DNA of 64,000 nucleotides from the NCBI RefSeq assembly GCF_049800955.1, contig NZ_JBNAGA010000002.1, forward strand, positions 620,001 to 684,000, read 5' to 3'. A program made the position numbers and the translations under genes. The notes beneath the pieces were generated by a model. That model had not been told where the DNA came from, made no database searches, and saw only the letters and a program-made list of their open reading frames with translations. Origin of the DNA: JAKVBH01 sp049800955. Its GTDB lineage: Bacteria > Pseudomonadota > Alphaproteobacteria > Rhodobacterales > Rhodobacteraceae. Positions 25,563-33,786 of this stretch are shown here, piece after piece. How positions within the stretch are numbered: the first letter of the stretch is position 1; each line of letters begins with the position of its first letter.

Positions 25563-26413
25563 GATGGTACCTTGTCCGGCGTCACGCCAAAAATCCAGCC
25601 CTCTTCCCGCGCTGTCTCAGCGCAGCCGTTCCCGGCGAACCACTTGTGCAATTGGCCCGCCTCCTGCGCCGCAAGAATGGCTTGGACGACCCAGCGCACC
25701 TGTGCCGCGTCGAGGATCTCACCTTCGCTGAGGCTCTGGTCTTTCGGGGTCATGAAACTTGGGTAGATCTCAACCAGCGAGATGGCCGCATGTGGCGCGC
25801 GCCAGCCTGTATCCATGGGCCAAACGGCGATGTTTTCGCCGTATTGCGCGCGCAGGGCCGCGATGCGGGGCAGGCCGAGGAGGGATTGAGATCCAACAGA
25901 TCCGGTCGTGAAGAGTTTCCAGCAGGGTTGGGCCGTTCCCACGCAGGTTTCAATCGCGCGGCGTTCGGGCATGCCATGGCTGTGCCGCAGAGTGCCGCGC
26001 TCGGGCAAATGCGCGAAGCCTCGTCCCGAAGGGTGGCCCCAGAATGGGCCAACGCCGGGAAAGCGCGCGTTGATCTTGTTGGCCACCTCAAATCGGTTAT
26101 TGGCGTTCCGGCTATCATCCTCAATATGCTCTGCCAGCCATTGCCAGACCGCTGGGGCATCCGCCTGTCCGGTCAGGTGCTGGGCAAAGCCGCGAGGATA
26201 GCCAAAGGCAAAATCGAACCCGATACACAGACGTTTGTCACGTGCGAGCGCTGCATCAATCTGCGCGCGAAGCAGCGCCATCGCATCGTCGCGTGTGCGG
26301 CAGTAGATGGGGTCTTCGATGGCGCCGGGCCGTCCAGAACAGATGAAAATCGCATCTTTGGTTGGCGCGCGCGGAGAGGGCGCGGACCGTGCAGACCAAT
26401 CCACAGCGATCAC
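25559..26413 (-). CDS. conserved unknown protein in the molybdenum-cofactor operon
   Basis: A 284-residue soluble protein between mobB and moeA, coupled to moeA by overlap. The N-terminus (MIAVDWSAR) and IGFDFAFGYPRGFA recall RNase H-like acidic-strand folds such as DUF429. A conserved core HPSGRGFAHLPERG and ETCVGTAQPCWKLFTTGSVG hold two cysteines that could bind metal or pterin. I recall such genes being labelled 'molybdopterin guanine dinucleotide synthesis' purely by context. The start is a GTG 12 nt after mobB. A role in cofactor assembly is inference from position. Confidence 0.7.
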   Translation of the reverse strand: MIAVDWSARSAPSPRAPTKDAIFICSGRPGAIEDPIYCRTRDDAMALLRAQIDAALARDKRLCIGFDFAFGYPRGFAQHLTGQADAPAVWQWLAEHIEDDSRNANNRFEVANKINARFPGVGPFWGHPSGRGFAHLPERGTLRHSHGMPERRAIETCVGTAQPCWKLFTTGSVGSQSLLGLPRIAALRAQYGENIAVWPMDTGWRAPHAAISLVEIYPSFMTPKDQSLSEGEILDAAQVRWVVQAILAAQEAGQLHKWFAGNGCAETAREEGWIFGVTPDKVPS

Positions 26414-26424
26414 CTGATCGAAGA

Positions 26425-26916
26425 TCAGAGGTTCAACTCCGCCAAAATGAAATCTGCAATCGCCTTGGTATCGTCCAGATCGAAGACCGGTTGGGAGACA
26501 TCCGGCGCGGCGTTTGATGCAATGGCGCGGATCGTGTCGTCATCTGTGGCAATCAGCGGCTGGCCGGTCTCTTGCCTGTGCGCTTCGATCTTTGGGTGGC
26601 GATCCCGTTTATATCCCTCAACCAGAACAAGATCGACGGGGTGCATGGCGGCAAGAAGGCTGTCCAGCGAGGGCTCGTCCTGACCGCGCAGTTCGCGCAT
26701 AACGGCGACCCGCTTCCTTGAGGCGAGCACAACTTCCGACGCGCCGGCTGCCCGGTGGCGATAGCTGTCCTTGCCCGGGTGATCGACGTCAAACGCGTGA
26801 TGGGCGTGTTTGATGGTCGAGACGGAATAGCCCCGGCCGGTGATGTCGGCCACAAGCCGCTCCATGAGCCCTGTCTTGCCGGAGTTCTTCCACCCCGTCA
26901 CACCAAAGACATTCAT
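26425..26916 (-). CDS. mobB: molybdopterin-guanine dinucleotide adaptor MobB
   Basis: A 163-residue P-loop GTP-binding protein. Walker A is GWKNSGKTGLMERL near residues 7-20, followed by ISTIKHA-type residues VSTIKHAHHAFDVDHPGKDS, a MobB hallmark, and VDLVLVEGYKRDRHPKIE. It assists MobA in making the guanine dinucleotide form of the cofactor. It overlaps the end of mobA by ATGA. Confidence 0.95.
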   Translation of the reverse strand: MNVFGVTGWKNSGKTGLMERLVADITGRGYSVSTIKHAHHAFDVDHPGKDSYRHRAAGASEVVLASRKRVAVMRELRGQDEPSLDSLLAAMHPVDLVLVEGYKRDRHPKIEAHRQETGQPLIATDDDTIRAIASNAAPDVSQPVFDLDDTKAIADFILAELNL

Positions 26917-27548
26917 GCCAGAAGCTCCTCTGCCCGGATGAGATCTTCGGGCGTGTTGACGTTGAAGAAGGGATCCCCGGCCTCGGTCGGAAACAGGGCT
27001 TCCCGCCCACCGTGTTTTTCTGTCCAGATCACGACCTTGGAAATGCCGTCTTGGAGTGCCGCGCGCAGATCGTCGCGCAAAGCCGTGGGCCAGAGGCCAA
27101 AGGTCGGGTGGCGAATGAGGCCGGAGCGGGACATCGACTTCGTTTTCTCAAGCCCCCGAGGCGTTGCCGCAAGCACGAGGGGATGATCTTGGCCTTCCGC
27201 GCTCAGCAACAGTCGAGGCACGAGATCGCAGGGGAAGAACGGTGTGTCCGAGGCGGCTGTCACGATGCAATCCGCGCCTTGCTCCGCCGCCCAATCAAGC
27301 CCCGCCAGAACACCGGCCAGCGGGCCTGGGAAATCCACGATACTGTCAGGCAGCACCGGCAGACCAAAGCTCGAGAACCGCGCGGGATCACCATTGGCGT
27401 TGAGCGCGAGTGCTGCGACCTGGGGTTCAAACCGCTCGATCACATGGGTCAGGATGGGTTTGTTGCCTAGGGGCAAGAGGCCCTTGTCTCCGCCACCCAT
27501 ACGCGTCGCGCGGCCACCGGCAAGGATCACGCCCAACGGGTGCTTCAT
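26913..27548 (-). CDS. mobA: molybdenum cofactor guanylyltransferase MobA
   Basis: A 211-residue nucleotidyltransferase that attaches GMP to molybdopterin. The signature ILAGGRATRMGGGDKGLLPL near residues 8-27 binds GTP, and TAASDTPFFPCDLVPRLL supplies the metal-binding aspartate. The true start is the ATG that overlaps the fdhD stop; an upstream extension of 22 codons lies inside fdhD. The product serves DMSO-reductase-family enzymes such as formate dehydrogenase. Confidence 0.95.
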   Translation of the reverse strand: MKHPLGVILAGGRATRMGGGDKGLLPLGNKPILTHVIERFEPQVAALALNANGDPARFSSFGLPVLPDSIVDFPGPLAGVLAGLDWAAEQGADCIVTAASDTPFFPCDLVPRLLLSAEGQDHPLVLAATPRGLEKTKSMSRSGLIRHPTFGLWPTALRDDLRAALQDGISKVVIWTEKHGGREALFPTEAGDPFFNVNTPEDLIRAEELLA

Positions 27549-28402
27549 GCCTGCGCCCCTTTGCGGCCCATCTTGCGCGGCTCGTCCGCGATCTGCGAGA
27601 GATCGGCATCCCATGTCAGGCGCTCTTCGCCCGCCAGACAGACAAAGCGTTTTCCGCGCATGCGGCCAATCAGCGTCAGCCCAACCTCGCGCGCGATTTC
27701 AACGCCCCAAGCGGTAAATCCTGAGCGGGAGGCGAGAACTGGAATGCCCATGAGGGCGGTCTTGATCACCATTTCGGAGGTCAGCCTGCCCGTGGTGTAG
27801 AGGATTTTATCTGCCGCTTCCGCTTTCTCCGAGAGCATCCAGCCGGCGATCTTGTCGACCGCATTGTGGCGCCCGACGTCTTCCATATAGACCAGCGGTG
27901 TCGCGCCCTTGCACAAGACGGTGCCGTGGATCGCGCCCGCCTCAAGGTAGAGGGACGGTGTCTGATTGATCTGGCGGGACAGCTCGTAAAGCCATGACGT
28001 GCGCAGCTCAGCCGCAGGCAGGCTCAGCCCTTCGAGCCCCTCCATCATATCGCCGAAAACCGTTCCGACGGCGCAGCCGGATGTCCGCGTTTTCTTTTTC
28101 AGCTTTTCCTCGTGGCTCGTCTCAACCGCCGTGCGAACGACAACGGTTTCCAGCTCCTCATCATAGACGACTTGCGTGATCTCATCTTCGTCGCGCAACA
28201 TGCCCTGATTGCGCAGGAAGCCGATGGCCAGATATCCGGGGTAGTCCCCAATTGTCATGGCCGTCACGATCTCGCGGCTGTTCAGGAAGATCGTCAACGG
28301 ACGTTCTTCTACGACGCTGATGTCCTGTGGGTTTCCGTCATGGTCGAAACCAGTCACGCGCCGGGTCAGACGAGCGAGCGAGGGATTGGGCGCGATGAGC
28401 AT
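27545..28402 (-). CDS. fdhD: formate dehydrogenase accessory sulfurtransferase FdhD
   Basis: A 285-residue protein that sulfurates the molybdenum cofactor of formate dehydrogenases. Family motifs are YMEDVGRHNAVDKIAG and YTTGRLTSEMVIKTA. The sulfur-carrier loop reads TSGCAVGTVFGD with one cysteine (Cys110), whereas E. coli FdhD has a C-X-X-C loop. It heads the cofactor operon and is divergent from azlCD. No formate dehydrogenase genes are in the window. Confidence 0.94.
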   Translation of the reverse strand: MLIAPNPSLARLTRRVTGFDHDGNPQDISVVEERPLTIFLNSREIVTAMTIGDYPGYLAIGFLRNQGMLRDEDEITQVVYDEELETVVVRTAVETSHEEKLKKKTRTSGCAVGTVFGDMMEGLEGLSLPAAELRTSWLYELSRQINQTPSLYLEAGAIHGTVLCKGATPLVYMEDVGRHNAVDKIAGWMLSEKAEAADKILYTTGRLTSEMVIKTALMGIPVLASRSGFTAWGVEIAREVGLTLIGRMRGKRFVCLAGEERLTWDADLSQIADEPRKMGRKGAQA

Positions 28403-28468
28403 TGCGTTGGGCTGTCTCTGTGGCTACGGGTCTGAGTAACTCTCGGAAATGCACCTTAGAAAAAACTC

Positions 28469-29170
28469 ATGTCTTCCACCAGCCCAAGACGCGAATTCTG
28501 GCGCGGCGTGCGCGCGGCGATGCCCTTTGCGATCGTGATCATTCCCTTCTCGATGCTCTTTGGTCTCGTTGCGACAGAAGCGGGCCTGAGCCTCTTCGAG
28601 ACGATGACCTTTTCGCTCGTGGTGATTGCCGGGGCGGCACAGTTCACGGCGCTTGGGCTCATGCAGGAAAATGCGCCTACGGTCATTGTGATTATCTCGG
28701 CGCTCGCGGTGAATATGCGCATGGCGATGTACTCCGCCTCGCTGGTCCCGCATATGGGGCCACTGCCGTTTTGGGAACGTGCCCTTGTGGCCTATTTCAT
28801 GGTGGATCAACCCTACGCTCTGACGGCCAATCGCTTTGAGGATGAACCCGGGCGGCCTTTGCGTGAACATAAGGCGTTTTATTGGGGCTGTACCTGGGTT
28901 GTGGTTCCGCTTTGGTGGTCCATGACGCTTTTGGGCGCATTGGTGGGCCAATCCATTCCAGACTGGCTGGCGCTTGATTTTGCCGTACCGATTACATTCT
29001 TGGCGGTTGTCGCACCGATGTTGCGCACGCGCGCGCATCTCATTGCGGCAGGGGCGGCAATCCTGTCCGCGCTGGCGTTTGCGTGGTTGCCCTATAACCT
29101 TGGCCTGATCGTGGGCGGAATGATCGGCATGATGGCTGGTGCGGAAGCGGAACGGCGGGGGCTGGCATGA
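28469..29170 (+). CDS. azlC: AzlC-family branched-chain amino acid exporter, large subunit
   Basis: A 233-residue membrane protein with about seven hydrophobic segments. The AzlC hallmarks are IIPFSMLFGLVATEAGLS, VIAGAAQFTALGLM, and NMRMAMYSASLVPHMG. With the small AzlD partner it exports branched-chain amino acids or similar compounds. It overlaps azlD by ATGA. Confidence 0.93.
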   Translation: MSSTSPRREFWRGVRAAMPFAIVIIPFSMLFGLVATEAGLSLFETMTFSLVVIAGAAQFTALGLMQENAPTVIVIISALAVNMRMAMYSASLVPHMGPLPFWERALVAYFMVDQPYALTANRFEDEPGRPLREHKAFYWGCTWVVVPLWWSMTLLGALVGQSIPDWLALDFAVPITFLAVVAPMLRTRAHLIAAGAAILSALAFAWLPYNLGLIVGGMIGMMAGAEAERRGLA

Positions 29171-29493
29171 GCACCTTTCCCGACCTCTGGATCATTATCA
29201 TCGGGCTGGCCATTGGCACATTTCTGCTGCGGTTTTCTTTTCTAGGGCTGATCGGCGACAAGCCCTTGCCCGAATGGGTGATCCGCCATTTGCGCTACAC
29301 GGCTGTAGCCGTGATCCCGGCTCTTGTGGCGCCGATGGTCGTCTGGCCTGCAGCGACTGATGGGACGCCTGACCCCGCGCGTCTGGCTGCAGCGGCCGTC
29401 ACGCTGCTTGTGGGGCTTTGGACGCGCAACATCATCCTCGCCATCCTGAGCGGCGGGATCACGCTTTACGCGGGGCTCTATTTATTGGGCTAA
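29167..29493 (+). CDS. azlD: AzlD-domain exporter small subunit
   Basis: A 108-residue membrane protein with about four hydrophobic segments and the AzlD motif FLLRFSFLGLIGDKPLPEWVIRHLRY followed by TAVAVIPALVAPMV. It forms a two-component exporter with AzlC, to which it is translationally coupled. Its 3' end overlaps the convergent lipoprotein gene by 12 nt. Confidence 0.92.
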   Translation: MSTFPDLWIIIIGLAIGTFLLRFSFLGLIGDKPLPEWVIRHLRYTAVAVIPALVAPMVVWPAATDGTPDPARLAAAAVTLLVGLWTRNIILAILSGGITLYAGLYLLG

Positions 29494-30102
29494 CTGCCGT
29501 TCGAGGCGCTGGATGGCGATGGTTTTGTCATCTTCATCGTTCTCGCGCAGGACGCGCTCGGTCACACCGGGAATGGCGGCGAATTGCGCGCGGAGGTTCT
29601 GTGGGTAGAACGTCGTCTTGATGCCTTCGAACCCGGGCAATTTTGCAAGCAGGCTGGACGTTGCATTGGCACAATAGGCTTGCGAGACCGCGCCATTGTT
29701 CACAGCAAGTTGCAAGGCCTGCTGCGCCACGTCGCGCGAGACTTCGATTCGCTGGATTGTGACATAGAAGGTTGAGCGCGCGTGGGCCGAAGCATAGGCG
29801 CGTTTGACCTCGGGGGTCACACCAAACAGAACATCCGCACGTTCCGGCACGCTCGAGAATGATACGGATCCTGCGGGATCAAAGATGATCCGTTCGGACC
29901 CGTTGATCAACAACGACGTATGCGCGCCCGCACCGCTGCGCGCATTGATCATGGTATAGAGTTCAAGCGCCGGGGGGCCGTCATGCACATACCGCGCCGC
30001 AGCGATCTTGGCCGGATCGTCATAGCGCGTGTCCGTGGCGCAGCCCGCCAATACACCGAGGCCCAGGAGGACGATGGAAAGCTTTGCCCACCCGGCCCGC
30101 AT
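29482..30102 (-). CDS. lipoprotein of unknown function
   Basis: A 206-residue predicted lipoprotein with the lipobox LAGC at residues 18-21. The mature domain contains ALELYTMINARSGAGAHTSLLIN and RIIFDPAGSVSF, a pattern I know from conserved Rhodobacteraceae proteins without a function. Cys143 is the only other cysteine. It starts 4 nt after the aa3 oxidase subunit IV gene, so both are likely on one transcript. A role in the respiratory chain is possible from position only. Confidence 0.75.
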   Translation of the reverse strand: MRAGWAKLSIVLLGLGVLAGCATDTRYDDPAKIAAARYVHDGPPALELYTMINARSGAGAHTSLLINGSERIIFDPAGSVSFSSVPERADVLFGVTPEVKRAYASAHARSTFYVTIQRIEVSRDVAQQALQLAVNNGAVSQAYCANATSSLLAKLPGFEGIKTTFYPQNLRAQFAAIPGVTERVLRENDEDDKTIAIQRLERQLAQ

Positions 30103-30106
30103 CGGA

Positions 30107-30241
30107 TCAGGCGCCGATGAGTGCGAGAAGCACTACGGCGATCAAAATCACGACAACCGATTTGATGGTGAAGTTGATGAAGCCGTTGAACGTTTTTTCC
30201 TGAACGGAGATGTCCATCTCGCCATGTTTGTGCTCAGACAT
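30107..30241 (-). CDS. aa3-type cytochrome c oxidase subunit IV
   Basis: A 44-residue protein: MSEHKHGEMDISVQEKTF, then one transmembrane helix (IKSVVVILIAVVLLALIG). This short layout (acidic soluble start, NFTIKS-like turn, single helix) is the bacterial aa3-type cytochrome oxidase subunit IV family found in Paracoccus and relatives. The main oxidase subunits are not in the window. The gene is too short to be found by length filters. It precedes the lipoprotein gene. Confidence 0.85.
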   Translation of the reverse strand: MSEHKHGEMDISVQEKTFNGFINFTIKSVVVILIAVVLLALIGA

Positions 30242-30323
30242 GTCGCGCATTCCCTCTGCTGGTTCCCTTGGATGATGTCTCTAGCGCACCTTGCTCAGCC
30301 TGTCACGGGGCAGGGCCGCGCGA

Positions 30324-30782
30324 TTATGTCGCTTTTCCCTCTTCTTCGAGGCGTTTGGCGAGGGCAAATCCAATGCGCCTTGGGGCGACTTCCGGAGTTG
30401 TTTTTGGCAAGGCGCGCAACAGGACATTCAGCTGGCTCACATGCTGGACCAACTGCGTCCGCGCGCCTGTGGGGTCCGCGCCGTAGAAGGTGATGATGTC
30501 CGGATCGAAATAACCCATGCCTTCGATGCGCATGACACCGGCATCGCCGCCGGCAAAGCCCATGGCAACTTCATGCTCGCTATCCAGCGTTTCCTCAAAC
30601 TTCTGAATATAAAGGATAAGTCGCTCATAGGCCCATTCGGCGGGGCTCTTGCGTTCCACGGGTTTGTCCGTCACGGCCGTCGGCGCAGGGGTGGTGTCCG
30701 CCTCTTCGGTATGGGCATCAAGCCTGCGGGGGAGGCCCGCGGCTTCTGCGATTTCCGCAGATGTCTCGATCCGGTCGTCCAT
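30324..30782 (-). CDS. DUF6173-like protein
   Basis: A 152-residue soluble protein. A Pro/Thr-rich N-terminal 45 residues precede a compact domain with SPAEWAYERLILYIQKFEETLD, EVAMGFAGGDAGVMRIEGMGYFDPDIITFYG and TQLVQHVSQLNVLLRALPK. The layout fits a small alphaproteobacterial family I recall as DUF6173; function unknown. The ATG is 11 nt downstream of the stop of the neighbouring membrane-protein gene. Confidence 0.72.
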   Translation of the reverse strand: MDDRIETSAEIAEAAGLPRRLDAHTEEADTTPAPTAVTDKPVERKSPAEWAYERLILYIQKFEETLDSEHEVAMGFAGGDAGVMRIEGMGYFDPDIITFYGADPTGARTQLVQHVSQLNVLLRALPKTTPEVAPRRIGFALAKRLEEEGKAT

Positions 30783-30792
30783 ACTGTGCCTT

Positions 30793-31806
30793 TCAGTCAA
30801 AAGTGCCCGCGATCCGCCCCAGCAGCATGAAGGCGCGGGAGGTGCGCGTGGTGGCGAACGCCTGAATCTCACCATCGCTGGCACGCTCGGCAAATTCTGC
30901 GAAGACTTTGTCGAAAATGCGCAGGAAGTGATGGGCGGCATCCCGGAAGATCGGGTCCTGCTTCATGCGTCCATGCGCCAGAGCGAGCGACGTACGATCC
31001 CGAACGCCGCCAAGTGCCGCGATGGCGCGCCCGCGTGTACCAGAGGCAAAGGCGCGCCAGATCTCTGTGCGCGCCAGATCGGGGCGCAGGTCGTCCATGT
31101 AGATGCCGTCCTGGCTCATCAGGGTCAAAACATCCTGGCTGGCTTGCACAAGTTGTGCGGTGGGCCTGTCCTTGAGCGCGCGGCGCAGGGCCGCAAAGCC
31201 CTGGGTGTCTTCTGCGGTTTCGGGGAAATTGAGGGCGCGGATGAAGTCTTCCGAAGGCAGCGGCGGCGCCAGCTCTTCAACATTGGTGCCGAGGGCCAGC
31301 GCGGGCTGGTCGTCGCCCGTTTCCGTTTCTGCAGGCTGCACGGCCTGGACTTGCGGTGCCGCGGTGGTTTGGCGCGATGAGGTGAAGACGGCCAGGGCCG
31401 CTTCGGCTTTGCGCGTTGTTGCCGCGATTTCATCAAGCTTGCGCGTGATCGAAGGCTCGGTTGCGCCGCGCTGGTTCTGCGCGATGTAGGCTTTGCGAAT
31501 GGCGTCGATCGCGGATTGAAGCCGGGCGCTTTCCTCCCGCATGACCCGGGATGCGCGCGTTGCCGAGGCGGCGACCCAGATCATGGCGATGGGAAAAAAA
31601 ACGACCATAGCGGTCATGACAAAGACCAGCCCGCTCTCACCGGCAGGTTTGAGAAACAGGAAAAACAGGACGCACAACAGCAACCAGACAACCGACATGA
31701 GCGCGGCCACGGCCTCGGATTGCCCGAAGCCGCCCGCATCCGCCCGGTCGTATAGGCCCGGCGGGGTGGGGCGTGCGCTGGACGTGGACTTCGCGTCGTC
31801 AGACAT
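30793..31806 (-). CDS. membrane protein of unknown function with coiled coil
   Basis: A 337-residue protein. A disordered 30-residue start is followed by two transmembrane helices at about 35-55 and 62-82, then a helical, probably coiled-coil stretch (residues about 90-145: ARLQSAIDAIRKAYIAQNQR...). A C-terminal domain of about 150 residues includes SEDFIRALNFPETAEDTQGF and ALAHGRMKQDPIFRDAAHHF. The C-terminal domain is presumably cytoplasmic. I do not recognise a named family. It lies between greA and the DUF6173-like gene on the same strand. Confidence 0.72.
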   Translation of the reverse strand: MSDDAKSTSSARPTPPGLYDRADAGGFGQSEAVAALMSVVWLLLCVLFFLFLKPAGESGLVFVMTAMVVFFPIAMIWVAASATRASRVMREESARLQSAIDAIRKAYIAQNQRGATEPSITRKLDEIAATTRKAEAALAVFTSSRQTTAAPQVQAVQPAETETGDDQPALALGTNVEELAPPLPSEDFIRALNFPETAEDTQGFAALRRALKDRPTAQLVQASQDVLTLMSQDGIYMDDLRPDLARTEIWRAFASGTRGRAIAALGGVRDRTSLALAHGRMKQDPIFRDAAHHFLRIFDKVFAEFAERASDGEIQAFATTRTSRAFMLLGRIAGTFD

Positions 31807-31817
31807 GTGCATGTGCC

Positions 31818-32288
31818 TCAGAGGTATTTGATCTCGAGAACTTCATAGCTCTTGGTGCCCCCGGGGGTGCGCACTTCGACACTGTCGCCTTCGTCCTTGC
31901 CAATCAATGACCGCGCAATCGGGCTTTTGATGTTGAGCAGACCGGCCTCCACGCTGGCCTCGTGTTCGCCCACGATCTGCCAGGTCTTTTCTTCGTCCGT
32001 GTCCTCATCCACGAGGGTCACGGTCGCGCCGAACTTGATGGTGCCGGAGAGCTTGCTCGGATCAATGACTTCGGCAAGACCGATCACCCCTTCGAGCTCT
32101 TTGATGCGCCCTTCGATGAAGGATTGTTTCTCGCGCGCGGAGTGATATTCGGCATTCTCCGAGAGGTCGCCGTGTTCGCGGGCTTCCGCAATGGCTTTGA
32201 TGATGGCCGGGCGCTCTTCGCTCTTGAGCTGTTTGAGCTCTGTCTCAAGCGCAGTGAAGCCTGCGCGGGTCATCGGAATTTTATCCAT
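31818..32288 (-). CDS. greA: transcription elongation factor GreA
   Basis: A 156-residue factor that rescues backtracked RNA polymerase by stimulating transcript cleavage. The N-terminal coiled coil holds the acidic tip in EAREHGDLSENAEYHSARE (residues about 35-53). The C-terminal FKBP-like domain ends with VEVRTPGGTKSYEVLEI. Length is exactly that expected. The start at MDKIPMT is preferred over an upstream in-frame start. Confidence 0.97.
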   Translation of the reverse strand: MDKIPMTRAGFTALETELKQLKSEERPAIIKAIAEAREHGDLSENAEYHSAREKQSFIEGRIKELEGVIGLAEVIDPSKLSGTIKFGATVTLVDEDTDEEKTWQIVGEHEASVEAGLLNIKSPIARSLIGKDEGDSVEVRTPGGTKSYEVLEIKYL

Positions 32289-32424
32289 ATCTACCACCAA
32301 ATTTGCCGCCTGCCCGATCTGGGCGGCGGCTGGGTTCGCTTCCATCGAAGGTGAATGTGCCCTTTGCAAGCCTGACGTTCAAGGGGGCGGGCCTGTGTTT
32401 GGGGCCCGGGCGCGCTTTTGCGCC

Positions 32425-33111
32425 TTAGCTGTAGCGGTCTTGCAAGGCTGGCAGGCAGGAGAGGATGCGATCAGTCTGCGGCGCGCCAAGGTTCTGCGCG
32501 CGCCACCAGTCTTCATGCGCACCGGCCAGAACAACGGGGTAGCGCTCCAGCTGAAGGATATGCGCGATGGCGAACCGGTGATTGCCCGACCCGGTCTTGC
32601 TGAGCGTGCCGTCCGCGTTCACCACGACCATCGATTCAAAGCTTGAGACATCTCGCGAAAACCCCGTTGTGCGCAGAGATGTGACAAGCCCTCCGACATA
32701 CTCTCGCAGGAAGGCCTCGATCTCGGCTGTGCTGCGCATGGCGATGTCTTTGTGGCGGGCGACGCCTTGGGTATGTAATTCCTCGGTCAGTTTCGCGTGC
32801 CATTGCGTGTCGTGGATGGCGTCCCCTTTCGAGATGAAATCCTTCAGGAGTTTATACCGCGCTTCCTGTGTGATCGGTGTGCGCTTTGCAAAATGGGCGG
32901 CCGGGATGATAAAAGGCTCTCGTTTCTTGAGCCCGGGGCGCATGGCATTGACGATCGGTTTGGGCAGCCATCTGTTCAACTGCGCGATGCGCGCTTTCCC
33001 GACCGGCCATTTCGTCCCGAAGTGATGATCAATCAGGGCAGGTCTGATCCAAAGCACAGCGCGATCGCCCGCGTCGCGCCGGAAAGATCTTTGCGTCAGG
33101 TTGGGCATCAT
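32425..33111 (-). CDS. unknown protein with a ParB/Srx-like C-terminal motif
   Basis: A 228-residue soluble, basic protein. The N-terminal half (WIRPALIDHHFGTKWPVG, LPKPIVNAMRPGLKKREPF) is unfamiliar. The C-terminal part reads VVVNADGTLSKTGSGNHRFA then IAHILQLERYPVVLAGAHEDW, resembling the G-x-HR-x-A-I-x-H-x-L-x-L pattern of ParB/sulfiredoxin-like nuclease folds. It could be a nucleotide-binding or DNA-interacting protein. Its ATG overlaps the stop of a 56-residue gene upstream, so the two are translationally coupled. Confidence 0.65.
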   Translation of the reverse strand: MMPNLTQRSFRRDAGDRAVLWIRPALIDHHFGTKWPVGKARIAQLNRWLPKPIVNAMRPGLKKREPFIIPAAHFAKRTPITQEARYKLLKDFISKGDAIHDTQWHAKLTEELHTQGVARHKDIAMRSTAEIEAFLREYVGGLVTSLRTTGFSRDVSSFESMVVVNADGTLSKTGSGNHRFAIAHILQLERYPVVLAGAHEDWWRAQNLGAPQTDRILSCLPALQDRYS

Positions 33112-33278
33112 GCGTCTCCGGTCCTGACAGGGCTATGCCATGAGAGCTGGATGCGTTCCAGTGTGTCTCGCGTCTGCAAGCTGACGAGGCTCGTTGAAAC
33201 GGGCCAAGCGGTTGGATTTGTGTCAAACGCTCCGAAAACTTCGAGCCTCTGATCGATCAATTCGTCCTTTGTGTTCAT
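33108..33278 (-). CDS. small protein coupled to the ParB-like gene
   Basis: A 56-residue predicted protein starting MNTKDELIDQRLEVFGAFD, ending with TGA overlapping the ATG of the next gene. It has a mix of charged and hydrophobic residues, no membrane segment and no cysteine. The coupling overlap is the main support, and codon use looks ordinary. It is too short to assign to a family. Confidence 0.5.
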   Translation of the reverse strand: MNTKDELIDQRLEVFGAFDTNPTAWPVSTSLVSLQTRDTLERIQLSWHSPVRTGDA

Positions 33279-33475
33279 GTTTCCGAAACTGTTGTGAAGA
33301 CAAGCTGAAGGCATCGATGATCCACGCGAAGGTGGTGAGACGTTGTGAACAAGTTCAGTCGAGTTGAGTCTTTCCGGCACATTCTCGCCACAATTCGAAC
33401 ACAGCTTTGCCGCGTGATCCCAAGACTTAGGTGGTGTCCCGCTCGGGGACAGACAGATCGCCAAGGAGAGATGAT

Positions 33476-33682
33476 ATGGTTCTGGTTATGATGATTGCAG
33501 GTGCGGTACTTGGCACAATCACAGCGGTATTTGCCTGGGCCGCTCTGGGAACCAGCCTCCTCGTGGCCTTCGCAATCTACATGTCCGGCGGTCTGATTGG
33601 CGGCTTGGTCGGGGCGGTGGCAAGCTATCTGCGCCCAGAGCCCGCATCATTTCTCTCGCCTTCCAGCGCGGCGATGATGTGA
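33476..33682 (+). CDS. small membrane protein
   Basis: A 68-residue protein with two hydrophobic segments (residues about 3-23 and 27-48) separated by a short turn and a glycine-rich second helix (SGGLIGGLVGAVASYLRP). A strong AAGGAG ribosome-binding site lies 8 nt upstream of the ATG, which decides the start over an upstream in-frame ATG. Function unknown; it lies alone before the L,D-transpeptidase gene. Confidence 0.7.
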   Translation: MVLVMMIAGAVLGTITAVFAWAALGTSLLVAFAIYMSGGLIGGLVGAVASYLRPEPASFLSPSSAAMM

Positions 33683-33786
33683 CACTTGTGCGACGGGTTG
33701 AGGACCTCACGGTTTCCTGACTCCAATCAATTGCTAACGATTGCTAAGCTACCCTCAGCCATGTCACGTTAACTGGGGACTATATA

